DNA from: Orobanche coerulescens
Taxonomy: Eukaryota; Streptophyta; Magnoliopsida; Lamiales; Orobanchaceae
Assembly: GCA_033398695.1 (NCBI GenBank)
Contig: CM065804.1
Location: forward strand, 39,323,501-39,387,500
DNA: 64,000 nt
Direction: 5' to 3'
Below, piece after piece: positions 54,555 through 64,000 of the stretch; position 1 is the stretch's first letter, and each line of letters starts with the position of its first letter. Under the pieces are notes generated by a model, which was given only the letters and a program-made list of their open reading frames with translations, searched no databases and had not been told where the DNA came from. The position numbers and the translations under genes are program-made.

Positions 54555-54810
54555 ACGGCCGTAACCGGCAGGGCCTTACGACCGTAACTGGCATTTGTAA
54601 AAATCTGCCCAGTGCCTGTCGATCACTTACGGCCATAACCGACAGGGCCTTACGACCGTAACTCGGCACTTACGGTCGTACCCGGCAGGTCCTTACGGCC
54701 GTGACCAACATTCGTCCAAACACTGCTGAGCACCCGTACGGACGTAACCGGCATTCGTCTAACCATGTCTGCCGAGCACGTACGGACGTAACCGGCACCT
54801 TACGGCCGTA
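54555..54810. repeat. Palindrome array (TTACGGCCGTAA type) in element D LTR
   Basis: Nine copies with cores starting at about 54555, 54578; 54629, 54652, 54672, 54695; 54738; 54782, 54802. Steps are 23 or 20 bp inside groups. The centre is GGCC instead of GTAC or GTGC, with GACC, GGAC and GGTC variants, but the outer TTACG...CGTAA frame matches the other arrays. Many copies sit beside CCGGCAGGG or ACTCGGC words. Confidence 0.85.
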
Positions 54811-55359
54811 ACTCGGCCAGGCCAGGCCCTGCTCCAAGAAGTGCGGCTGTTACTCGGCCGCGGCCACCCCGACGGCCCGGACGACCACGAAACCCGAACC
54901 TAAATATGAATCGAAGATATGGTTACGAAGTACTCGCAAAGACGAATCCAAGTGCTAAGACAAAACACAATTCCGACCACCCGAAGGCTCGAAATTCGAC
55001 AACGGAAAGTAATTACCCTAAACTTTGGGAAATTACAAAAATGGCCCAAAACGTCCGAAATACACGATACATGATCGAAACACCAAACCAAAGCTCGCAA
55101 CATGAATAATATCATTAAATGAACTTACGAGAAACTCGAAACAACAGTTTCGGATGAGATTCCCAAGAATCAAACTCAAGTGCGGAAAAGCCGCTTAAGA
55201 ATACACAACTCAACAAAACGATACCGAAACGAACTCGGATGACAAAAAGTGCAGAATTAATCATTCTAATAATGAGAATACGGTAATGAGCAAGTCGTCA
55301 AAATGGTCTTCCGCCAAAAAAAAAAGATATTACCGAAAATCAAAATTGCGGATATTACA

Positions 55360-55373
55360 TACTACCCTCCTTA
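55360..55373 (-). other. Polypurine tract of element D
   Basis: Minus strand AAGGAGGGTAGTA directly before TGTAATATCCGC. Confidence 0.75.
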
Positions 55374-55797
55374 AAAGAAGTTTCGTCCTCAACTTAAAAC
55401 AAGTAGGGAGAAGTAATATCCCGCCAGGAAAACTCAACAAGGTACATAAGAAATGCGTAACTCTCGCCCATCGGCGAAACGTTACAAGCAACGCAAAGGA
55501 ATATACGGCGTGAAAACACGCTCCACGACGACCAACACAACACCACTGGCTATGATTCAAAACAATAACGAGCAATTAACGACACATCACATACCACACC
55601 ACATGCACACATTTAATCAAAGAAACACCTGCGACAACTAGTCGCACCCGACTAAGACGGCTATGCGATAAAAACAAATAAAGTATCACGCTAGAAATCA
55701 ATCTGATTTTCATCAACAAGAAAATGTCCGACGTCAAACACAAACAATTCGAGATAACGGAAAGCGAGAATACCGAATATTACATTCTATCCCACTA
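55374..55797 (-). mobile_element. LTR fragment and polypurine tract of a second related element (D')
   Basis: A second LTR start, TGTAATATTCGG, is seen on the minus strand at 55784, preceded by AGTGGGATAGAA (55785-55797). The bases beyond both tracts are similar (AAACTT...AAAG), so two 3' ends of related elements lie in tandem, 425 bp apart. The D' LTR is cut after about 400 bp and joined to the 3' end of D. Recombination between two relatives is the simplest explanation. Confidence 0.6.
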
Positions 55798-55877
55798 AAA
55801 ATAAGTTTCATCCCGAAACTTAAAATAAAACATCAGGGTAGAATGCATACAAAACCAAAAAGTTCACGCAACAAATA

Positions 55878-56589
55878 TCAATCTCTACACGCATTACAGC
55901 ACAAAGTACGACACACAACTACATCACTGGGCACCACCGGGCCCTCCCCGAGCAGGAAAAAAAACCCGATTCCCGAACATCTTAGCAACGGTCTCACATC
56001 CTGGGGTATCGACACATCCTGGGGCGTAGCCAGGAAAAACTCAACGATCCTGCGCTCACGGACAGGCAGCGGGCAATACCCTGCCTCCATGGCGGTCTTA
56101 AACTCAGCCCATGCAGGTGTACGATCTAAAGGCACTACAGCCTGCCACCAGTCTACAGCTTCTTTGTCGAGCAAGTACTGAGCAATGGGTACCCTCCTTT
56201 CATCCGGAAAAGCTACCGCATCAAATGTTCTGTCAAACTGGAAGAGCTAGTTCTCCCAACCTAACGAGTCACAAGAACCCACAAAACGGGGCGGCTGCAT
56301 CCTCATCACATCTCGTAACCACTTACTAGCCATGTTATCCCTATCTCGGTTCTCATTCTGATGTACGGTCTGATTCATATGTGCCAACTGGTCAACCACC
56401 CGACGAAGGATGGTGGCGGCGCCAATGTCAGCATTTTCCCCAGTTGATTGCCTCTGCTCACGCGATTGGTCATCTCGACTACATGTACTGAGCTCATTGG
56501 CGCTCAACAACGAGCGAGTCGCCCTCTCATGCTCCTGATTCTGACCCCTACCACGACCACGCTCTCGACCTCGACCCCTCAGCATACTG
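55878..56589 (-). pseudogene. Tekay-like gag of element D', pol deleted
   Basis: Starts at ATG 56589 (MLRGRGRERGRGRG), preceded by TTCAG. The order is a basic Arg/Gly N-terminus, a linker, RRVVDQLAHMNQTV and MRMQPPRFVG, then after an in-frame TAG near 56247 LLDKEAVDWWQAVVPLD and FKTAMEAGYCPLPVRERR. A frame change ends it near 55950. No protease, RT or integrase lies between gag and the polypurine tract at 55797, so pol is missing. Confidence 0.75.
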
Positions 56590-57155
56590 AACGGACAACC
56601 ATTCAGAATAACACGACAAACGGACCTCACATAGTGAAAATAAGCCGACAAACAACAACACAATACAATATTCACAACAATTCATTACTTGAATACACGA
56701 ACTAACACTACAATAATAGAAATTAAATTCATAAGTAACTCGCACGGTTACACCAACAGAGGTGCACGAATTTTACCAAAGTAAACACGGTCAAGGCCAC
56801 ATACATGTCATTGAAATCAGGCACTTGTCACATTCTTTAAAAATAAAATTTTTCCCGAGGTATTTGTTCAAATGATAATATTTTAAAATTTGTGAGTTTG
56901 AAAGGTTTTGCTGAAATGAAATTTTTGAAAACATTTTTAATACCTCGTCATCTAACCAAAACCATAAACTCATTATCAAAACTGTTTTGTTTGAAGTTAT
57001 TTACAAAACGACACGTTGAAACTTCAATCTTCTCGATAAATGATATCCTCAAAATGGCCTTGTTAATATATATTATTATCATTGTTAGCGACATACAGGA
57101 TATTCACATGACACCACTCCAACCATCACAAATAATAACATCCATGATAATCCAC
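56590..57155. other. Leader remnant and AT-rich interval before element E
   Basis: The first ~170 bases are the gag leader of D' (minus strand, with a possible intron acceptor CCGTTCAG next to the ATG). The rest, to 57155, is AT-rich and shows no LTR end, primer-binding site or gene. Confidence 0.5.
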
Positions 57156-58318
57156 TGTCATGCCTCTCGGCATCGACCCCCAAAGGTTCTCCAAACAAAT
57201 CCCGGGTGGAAAACCTCTTGTACTATGTTGTGTCAAGATTTATCCACCTCGACAGGCGATCGACTACAAGGCCAAGCGACCGAGTACACAACCAGTCAAG
57301 CTACGGAGAATTCACCTAAAGCGAAGATACCAGACCACCTTCGGGCATCTAGCGATCGACTTCCAAGGCGATCGCCATTTGGTACGTAGCGATCGACTCC
57401 GATGCCCGGCTAAGGACGACCGTCCTACGCCCCGAACAGAAACCATCGTCCGTCAAAGTCCACGAAGACTGAGTCTCAAAGCAGCTCCCATGTGCGTATC
57501 CCCGATAGCCGCCGCGATTCCCGGATCGTTGACCACAGCCTGGCACCACCTTATCACCTACCGACAAGCCCGCCAAAAGGTACAAGGTGGGGCCGCCCGT
57601 GACAGCGACTCGGACGCGTGCAGCTTTCTCATTGGACCGCACAGTTGACTGCCAGCAACTCTTGCAGAATTTAGAGGGACAAGCCCATGTGCTAAAAGAC
57701 GATCGCCCAGCAGGTCCAAGTGCTATATATAGAGAACCCCCTTCTACTGGAAAAAGGTTCCGCATCCAGTTCACGAATTCTTCATTCGGTTCAAGCATTC
57801 TCCATTAAGTTCAGAGAAAGTACATACAAACATACATAATCTCAGACTCCCGGCTTCCTCACCGGAATCTACCTTAGGATTTCTCTCTCAGCACCTCTCA
57901 ACCAGAAGATGGTCGGCAGAGGCAAGAAGTCTCCACAGGTCAGATTCACAAGCCCCGGAGCTCAAACCAACAGCTTATACATGCTGTGAGAGACGATCGA
58001 TCTCTCACCGCCATCACAGCTCATCAACGTTGTTACAAGAACTCACAGAGCATCACATCTGGTTCTTCCGGCAATCTACACGCTCACAAGCTTAGATAAC
58101 TAAAATCGTTACACTCATTGTAATAGTATTCTAACATTAATACTTGTATCCCCGAATATTCGTATTAATAACATCTCGCGAGAGCATTCAAGCCCGGGAC
58201 TAAAAACCCCGGCAAGTCTTGTGTTATTTATTCTTTCCCACGGAAGTGTTCTCGCACTTTGTTTGCTATCCCTCCATTCCAGCAATATCTATCTCCGAAT
58301 AATATTTTGGGTAGCAAC
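57156..58318 (+). mobile_element. 5' LTR of element E
   Basis: Starts TGTCATGCCTCTCGG and ends GGGTAGCAACA; 1163 bp. The TATA box TATATATA is at 57724-57731. A weak GCGATCG series occurs at 57256, 57352, 57368 and 57389, far upstream of the TATA. No target duplication can be checked. Confidence 0.75.
57724..57731 (+). promoter_or_regulatory. TATA box of element E LTR
   Basis: TGCTATATATAGAG; start expected near 57755-57760. Leader and gag follow in the same direction. Confidence 0.65.
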
Positions 58319-58320
58319 AA

Positions 58321-58337
58321 TTGGCGCTAGAGGAAGG
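58321..58337 (+). other. Primer-binding site of element E
   Basis: TGGCGCTAGAGGAAGGG begins two bases after the LTR end. The TTGGCGC start is common in Tat-lineage elements. Confidence 0.7.
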
Positions 58338-58446
58338 GCAATATAAACCTTCATTTTTATTCCTACAGTCCCGAAGAACACTCACTGTTCTCGGGGCATA
58401 TACTTGAAGTGACACTCACTGCGCTTCAACGAAAGCCTTCAGAATC

Positions 58447-59985
58447 ATGGCATCCACCTCTGCACCGAAGAGAGCCACTCTCCAAACCGCCGGACACCGA
58501 GTCCCGGCTCAATCCGAGCCCCAGCCGATGGCGGAGGGAAGTCGCAGGAATGCGAGACTCTCGATCCCGCATCTGAGGGATGGTCCCAGCCTCTCACTCG
58601 ATCAGATCCAAACTACGAAACAGATCGAGGAGGCTATGGCCATCCTAAAGGAGCGACGGAGAGCATGCGCAACTCTCGTTGTTACTCCCTCGGCCATCCG
58701 CCGCGTGGGCAAACAGAAATTCAAGGGGCTACTGGGCGAGCGATCGTCAGAAAACCCCAAGTCGCGAGAAAAAGCTCCCGCTAGATCGGACGGTTCCGTC
58801 TTCAGTCACCTGGGGAGCGGTCCATCATGGCGACCGGGGCAATCTGGCCCCAACCACGAGACGATGGACTCCGAGTCCGTCACCAGGAGTTCGGCCTACC
58901 CAACTCCCAGCCGAAGGCAGATCAGCCTCTTGGCCCCCATTCCGAACTCCAGGGAATCTGTACTAGATCGCCTCGGCTCCCGCTCTGATCGCCTAGCCGT
59001 GAGCAGCCAGGCAACGACGATGGCCGCTATCCAACGCCAGCTCGACGAGATGAAAGCATTCTTGGACACTGGGGCAAGCACCAGCAGGAAGGTCGTCGGG
59101 CCGACCGAGCCACTCACGGCCCACATCGAGCTCGCCCCCGTGCAACCAAGAATCGCTCCTCCCAAAACGCCTCTATACGAAGGGAGGTCGGACCCCGAAA
59201 CCCACTTAAGTAAATTCCGGATCTACATGACCGGATGCGGGGCCTCAGATGCAACCAAGTGCCGGATCTTCCCGTTAACATTAGGCGACCTGGCCCATAG
59301 GTGGTACGTCTCGCTACCACCACGATCGATCATCTCCTTTGAGAAACTGGCGAACGACTTCACGTCGTACTTCGCCGCCAAGGTCTCCCGACCAGAAGGC
59401 CCCCACCGCATGATGAAAATCAGGCAGGGGGAAGACGAATCCGATGCAGATTACATCGACCGAGTGGACGAGATCATCCTCACCGGTGAGCCCATCAGCG
59501 ACGAGCTCGCCCTCTATTCAGTCCTGGGGGGATTCTACGGTCACTCCCCCATGTTCAGACATCTGACGAAAGATATCCCCCCAACTTACGCGATCTTCCG
59601 CGCTAAGGCTGCCGACTTTCTGGCCAGGCAGAAGCTGCTCACCCTCCGCCTAGGCGAGGAAACGCCATCTCCTGTCCGAAAGACGGCGATCGCCAAAACC
59701 AAGACGGCGATCGCTAAGCCACCCGGAGATCGCAAGACCTTCAAGGACATGGAAGCCCATCTCCTCCATACATTCAACCGAACTCCGGCCCACATTCACT
59801 ACGCCGTCAAAGGGCGCGAACCGCTGAACAAGCCAAAGGCAATAAGGGACCACGGTCATATGGACCACAATCAATATTATGCCTACCATAAGAGTCCCAG
59901 CCATAGCACCAACCAATGCTGCGACCTCCTCAAGCAACTCTGGAAATTTTTCGAGGAAGGCAAGTTGGACAGCTTATTGGCTTAG
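58447..59985 (+). CDS. Element E gag (complete ORF)
   Basis: A 512-residue ORF from ATG 58447 (MASTSAPKRA), unbroken. The N-terminal third is Ser/Arg/Pro-rich; a gag core begins at about residue 239 with PLYEGRSDPETHLSKFRIYM, then FPLTLGDLAHRWYVSLPP, FTSYFAAKVS and IRQGEDESDADYIDRVDE. Near the end YYAYHKSPSHSTNQCC is a degenerate form of the Tat-type zinc finger in which the first Cys is Tyr. It ends KLDSLLA-stop, where autonomous relatives would run on into protease. Retention of an open gag without pol suggests a non-autonomous element that supplies its own capsid protein. Confidence 0.85.
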   Translation: MASTSAPKRATLQTAGHRVPAQSEPQPMAEGSRRNARLSIPHLRDGPSLSLDQIQTTKQIEEAMAILKERRRACATLVVTPSAIRRVGKQKFKGLLGERSSENPKSREKAPARSDGSVFSHLGSGPSWRPGQSGPNHETMDSESVTRSSAYPTPSRRQISLLAPIPNSRESVLDRLGSRSDRLAVSSQATTMAAIQRQLDEMKAFLDTGASTSRKVVGPTEPLTAHIELAPVQPRIAPPKTPLYEGRSDPETHLSKFRIYMTGCGASDATKCRIFPLTLGDLAHRWYVSLPPRSIISFEKLANDFTSYFAAKVSRPEGPHRMMKIRQGEDESDADYIDRVDEIILTGEPISDELALYSVLGGFYGHSPMFRHLTKDIPPTYAIFRAKAADFLARQKLLTLRLGEETPSPVRKTAIAKTKTAIAKPPGDRKTFKDMEAHLLHTFNRTPAHIHYAVKGREPLNKPKAIRDHGHMDHNQYYAYHKSPSHSTNQCCDLLKQLWKFFEEGKLDSLLA

Positions 59986-61254
59986 CCGGAGCCCCTCTAA
60001 ACTCCCAACACGATCGCCCGAGTCGAACGCGAACAGGCTGGAAAGCTCATACGAGCCAACCCCTCGATCAACCTCGGCGATCGTATACTTCAATCAAGAG
60101 AAGGGAACCTTGGACGTCTCTCCCCGATTTCCCACCTCATCAAATCAAAGGCTACTGCCTGAACGAACACTTCAAAACCGGAGGACTCGTTCGCCGTCTA
60201 CAGTTCATCATCTAACATGGCGGACTAAGGCACGAGATCGCCTCGCCCGCACAACGTACACCATCGAAGGTCGGAATCTACATGACGATCCGAGGTAGAA
60301 GAGTGCAGCCATGGTCCTGGTAGTCGATGGAACCGACTGCTTCGGTCATGCAAGGTCCCTTTGGGCCAAGATCGCCCGCCCTTCGTTTAAATAAGAGGCC
60401 GGCGTAGTCTGAGGGCCCTCCAAAACTAATCAGTGGACATACTCGCCCGCCCTCAAAGGTTCATCATCTAACATGGTGGGCCGGACAATGCGATGCGTCC
60501 CTACCCCCATCTCAACGTACACCGTCGAGGGTCGCCATCTTCATGGCGGCCCGAGGTGGAAGCAGAGCTAACAAGCCGCGGAAGTGGAGTTGATTAATCC
60601 GACGACGCCCCGCGCAAGGAATCTTCCAGACCGAGACCGCATGCCCTTCATTTAAATACGAGGCGAGACGCAGCCTTCGGAGGACCCTACCAATTAAGTG
60701 AGTCACGAGAATTTAGCCATCAGACGGAATGTCGCTCGTGCATAAGACACGATCATGGAGGTCAGTCCATCGAACTCTGCGATCGTGCACGACTCCTCAA
60801 GACCGAGATGGACAACTCCTTTCGAGGATTCGACAAACTTTAAGACCGCTCACTCAACGATTTATTTTCGTACCCTTATTTTCAATAAGTGAATAAAAAC
60901 AAGGGGGAAAAGAGTGCGGAGATATAGGCTCGACGATCGTCCCTATTCGATTACATACGGCGATATGCATTAGTCAGATGTTTGTGCAGCGATCGAATTT
61001 GTTGTAAAAGTTATCTATATGAGTTTATCAATTCACGTAGACCTACGCTTACAGCAATCTCTCCTCACACATTTGTAAAAAGTCAAGCAAAGACTCAAAA
61101 ATAGCAATCATTCAAGTAATAAATCGAAAGACCAAATGTTCGTTTCATTACTTCAAAATCTTAAAGGTGCATACAAGGTCGCCCGAAGGCCTAAGTACAA
61201 AAAGGAAGCTACAAATTACAAGCAAAAAGCTAAAAGCAATAAAAGGAAAGTGCC
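59986..61254 (+). other. Non-coding region between gag and antisense gene of element E
   Basis: No pol motif in any frame. An imperfect duplication with period about 255 bp is present: GTTCATCATCTAACATGG starts at 60204 and 60459, with matching words CGTACACC and TTTAAATA further on. A purine-rich tract AACAAGGGGGAAAAGAG lies at about 60898-60914 and could be an internal polypurine tract. The last ~300 bases would be the 3' untranslated part of the antisense gene. Confidence 0.65.
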
Positions 61255-63921
61255 TCAGGCCCCTGCCTGGCCTTCGCCTTCAGCCCCCGGACTCGTTCGC
61301 GACCCTTCGCCAGCATGCGGAGCAGCCTCCCCCTCCTCCGGGGCATCGGGATGAATGAGATTCGTCGGGGTTGAATACCAGCTCAGATCCACGCCAATGT
61401 TCGCAAGATCCAGGATAGGCACGGAGAAGTCAGGGTGAAGAGGGTGCTCCAGCGCGTACGCTTTGAAATTGTCAGCTAGGGGGATGACCTCCAATCCTCC
61501 TTTCTTAGCAACTCGGAGCGAGTCAGCGAACGCCATATAATAGGCGAACTCACTGACAAACTCCACGTTACGAAAGGGATTGGCCTCGGTCGCCTCTTGC
61601 TTTCCCTTCAGCTCAGCCAGCGTCTGTTGCACGCCCTGGAGCTCGGCCTCCCTTGCATCCGTCTCCCCCTTCGACTCCGCCAACTCGCTATTCAGCCGAG
61701 CGATGGTCACTTTCAGACGATCGGCCTCCTTCTCAGCGGCCTTCTGCGCCCGCACGACATTGGTCATCCGGTCCCGAAAGCGATCGACCATCACCCGGGA
61801 TAGCTCGGCATCTTTTCTCTCCAGCTCAAGTTCCTGGCTCGCCCGCTTAGCATCCTCCAAGGAGTCCTTCTCTATCGCCGCGATCTTGTCGGCGAACTCA
61901 GCGTTCTGTGTCCGAGCCGCCTCGAGATCAGCCTGCAGGCGAATAGTGGAAGGACGTCCCTCAAACTCCTGCACAGCCTGGGCAGCCATTGTCGCCGCCT
62001 GGAGAGAAAGAGCAAAGGCTGCCTGCATCGAGCTCCCTGATCGCTGACGATCGATCGCATCCAAATCCGTCGTCCAGGCCTTCGGCAGAGAGGAAACGGC
62101 CCGATTGACATATAACGGAACGTCACAGGTGTGGCGAGGAGATCGGCTCGCTAAGAAGTCCACCACCATCGGCGGGCAGGTCGGATCAGCTCTACGGACC
62201 CTGCATCAGAACGACAAGAGTTAGCACATCTCCAACGCAAATGACAAAGTTCGACTCAATGAACAATGTCTACCTCTCAGCCCTCTCGGGGTCGCGACCG
62301 AAATACGGCTTCCCCCGAGGGGTCTCAGCGTCGGCAATCTCCATCTCCCGCAAGAAAGCTGCGGAAGGAGTAGGCTCGTTCTCCGGGGGAATAATGGTGA
62401 TCGGAGGCACGACGATCGGCACCTCACCGGCAGGGGCAGAAACCGGAGTCTCTTCCGGCCTCGACCACTTGCGATTCGTTCGAAGCCCCTCCTCAGGAGC
62501 TTCCTCCTCAGCCACGATCATCTCCATGCGTGGCTCCACCTCCGGGATGATAGGCAACGCAACAGGTGGAGCCCGAGACGACTTCTTGTGGCGGAGACGG
62601 CCCAAAACTCCAGGATTCGACATGGCGATCTCCGGTAGGGGCTCCAAAAAGCGAGGGAAGCGAACCTCTATAGTTAAGACGATCGATCAACAGTCAGATA
62701 TTTTCCTCAAGTAAGGCGATCGCCAAGAAAGTGAAGGTCGCAGAAACTCATACATGGTACCGAGAGATGTCTCGGGAAACGGAATAGCCGAGCCGACAAC
62801 CAATGACTCTCCTTGTTGATACGGATAGCGTCAAGGTCGTCGTCCGAAAAGATCCATATCTGCTCCCAGACAACCAAGAAATCAAAGGGCAGCGCCTCGA
62901 TCGCCGGAATATGAAAACCTGCAAAAACGAAATCAAATTAGATCAGTTCAGAACACATCCGAACGAAGGGAGAGTCTAAACCCTTACCGGGATTCCTCTC
63001 CCGAAACTCAGTGGGGATCTCCAGCTGGCCCGTAGGATTGTCGCTCGCAGAAGCCCTCCACCCGCCGGTAACCCAAAACCACTTTGTCGGGTCGCCCCGC
63101 GCCTTATTCGGGATTCCGAGGATCACCCGACTAGATCGGCCCTGAATTTGGTGACCTTCGACCGACCCTTTCTGATCCGTCAGTTTGAACAAGTGGTTCA
63201 TCTCCGACGGCGAAGGGAGGCAGTACAGGTGGTGACCGCAGAACAGAGTTAGAGTACAAATTATCTGGAGCCAAGCGTTCGGCGTCAGCTGGAGTGGCGC
63301 CACGTTCCAAGCGGCCAGTAGGTGGGAGACAGCAAAAGATAGAGGGAAACGCAGCCCAACCTCCATAATCGCCTCGTTCACGGCGACCATACCCATCGGG
63401 GGTTGGTTGGCTCGCTCATTCTCCGCCGGATCAAATATATCCACATCGGAAGGAATGTGAAACCTCGTCCTCCAGACGGCCAGGTCTTTCCTGGTCGCCG
63501 AACTCCTGATTTGGCCAAGAGACCACAAAGATCGCTGTGCAGCCCGAAACTGCGACCGTTTAGCAAGCTGGTAGGGATGAGCGATCGAGTAATCCCGGAA
63601 ATCGAATCTTGGAGACGGACCGGCCAACTTCTCCATAATCTCACCAAAAGCCAGATAGGCCCGGCCGAAAGCACTGTGCTGCTCCCAGTGGGCCCTAATC
63701 GCCAGATCTCTCTCCATCTGCGATCGTCTGTGTTCAACGGCCTCCTCCTCAGCGACGTCGGCTTCATTAAACAAAGCCTCGATTCCAGCAGGGTCAATTC
63801 TGGCCCGGAGAGCCTTAGCGGCCGTCTCCAGATGAAAGTCGGAAGAGAATCCTCCTCGGACAGTCGATGTCCCGGCGGCGGAACTGGTGCCCACTCCATG
63901 TGATGATGATGTTCCAGCCAT
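61255..63921 (-). CDS. Antisense four-exon gene in element E (Transposase_28-like)
   Basis: Predicted exons, minus strand: 63921-62988, 62918-62761, 62665-62274 and 62200-61255, joined in frame by introns of 69, 95 and 73 bases, all GT-AG; about 809 codons. The ATG at 63921 (MAGTSSSHG) is preferred to an upstream TTG. Exon 1 has the region LRFPLSFAVSHLLAAWNVAP, LTPNAWLQII and KWFWVTGGWRAS, which resembles the family named putative gypsy type transposon (Pfam Transposase_28). Exon 4 has a long coiled coil (QADLEAARTQNAEFADKIAA and following ~110 residues). Exon 3 is Pro/Glu-rich. Role unknown; the order domain then coiled coil is usual for this family. The promoter lies to the right, at or past the window edge. 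Exon borders are read from splice consensus and frame continuity. Confidence 0.75.
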
Positions 63922-64000
63922 TCTCAAAGAAAGAAAGGAGAAAAGGATTTTTTCTTACCCAAAGATGGAATCGATCGACGATCGGCAGTCGAATCTCTCA

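Larger units (their letters stand above)
52567..55359 (-). mobile_element. 3' LTR of element D (Tekay-like Ty3)
   Basis: On the minus strand it starts TGTAATATCCGC at 55359, preceded by the polypurine tract AAGGAGGGTAGTA, and ends GGTTTTGGGGGTGTTACA at 52567; 2793 bp. The last 18 bases are identical to the end of the solo LTR at 7458-7475, so the two belong to related families. It has a 5-unit tandem repeat, a palindrome array and a TATA box. Confidence 0.85.
57156..64000 (+). mobile_element. Element E: gag-only Tat-lineage element with antisense gene, cut by window edge
   Basis: A plus-strand 5' LTR (57156-58318), primer-binding site, and gag ORF (58447-59985) are followed by 1.3 kb without pol and then a minus-strand, intron-containing gene (61255-63921). 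Some Tat/Retand-type elements are known to carry an additional ORF, often antisense, between pol and the 3' LTR; here pol itself is absent, as in the TR-GAG class of non-autonomous elements. The element is clearly GC-richer than the rest of the window and rich in CGATCG words. The 3' LTR lies outside the window. Confidence 0.75.

Noticed and set aside
57256..57400. GCGATCGCC words resembling the HIP1 motif of cyanobacteria, hinting at bacterial DNA
   Set aside because: They lie within a plant LTR and extend through a plant-type gag and an intron-containing gene, so contamination is unlikely.
61580..62047. 155-codon plus-strand ORF opposite the antisense gene of element E
   Set aside because: It is the shadow of the coiled-coil exon, which is itself supported by splice sites and family resemblance.
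63403..63903. 166-codon plus-strand ORF near the window end
   Set aside because: It is the shadow of exon 1 of the antisense gene; no retrotransposon domain in that frame.

Overview
The window is repeat-dense DNA from a flowering plant, almost certainly from pericentromeric or otherwise gene-poor chromatin. Nearly all of it is Ty3/gypsy and Ty1/copia LTR retrotransposons in several stages of decay. I see no intact ordinary host gene; the only non-TE coding candidate is a short terminal-exon-like piece at 52402-52566. There are no tRNA or rRNA genes. I use working letters A-I for the elements. LAYOUT. 1-8758: the 3' end and 3' LTR of a plus-strand Ty3 element (G), interrupted by a 637-bp MITE and a 4.45-kb solo LTR. 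9120 to about 42650: a minus-strand Tat/Ogre-like Ty3 element (A), split in its protease region by a Tekay-type chromovirus (B, 13636-39710, target duplication AATAC). B carries two younger insertions: a CRM-type centromeric retrotransposon (F, 13677-21229, duplication GTCGT) in its 3' LTR, and a Tork-like copia element (H, 27760-37606, duplication CGAAC) in its gag. H holds remnants of a Sirevirus (I), and a segment of about 2.75 kb spanning H and I is inverted. Order of arrival read from the nesting: A, then B, then F and H, then I inside H, then the inversion. 44014-51468: a nearly complete minus-strand copia element (C) with 231-bp LTRs. 51957-52395: an ATT microsatellite. 52567 to about 56740: fused minus-strand Tekay-like remnants (D and D') keeping gag and the 3' LTR but no pol. 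57156-64000 (cut by the window edge): a plus-strand Tat-lineage element (E) with a gag ORF, no pol, and an antisense four-exon gene that resembles the 'putative gypsy type transposon' (Transposase_28) family. MAIN OBSERVATIONS. (1) Four LTR families, three Ty3 and one Sirevirus, carry arrays of CpG-containing palindromes of the general form TTA-CG-CG-TAA, at a strikingly constant spacing of about 23 bp, ending just upstream of a TATA-like box. Such palindromes are known for Sireviruses; the shared spacing in Ty3 LTRs is the most interesting pattern here. (2) Element C has the same hexamer, TTGTAG, abutting both the gag ATG and the pol ATG, which suggests a two-acceptor splicing system. (3) Element E combines a gag-only sense strand with an intron-containing antisense ORF of about 809 codons. 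(4) The Sirevirus remnant has a second palindrome cluster plus TATA directly upstream of its additional ORF, a possible internal promoter. All boundaries were read by eye; LTR identities are hand estimates, and family names rest on motifs, not database searches.
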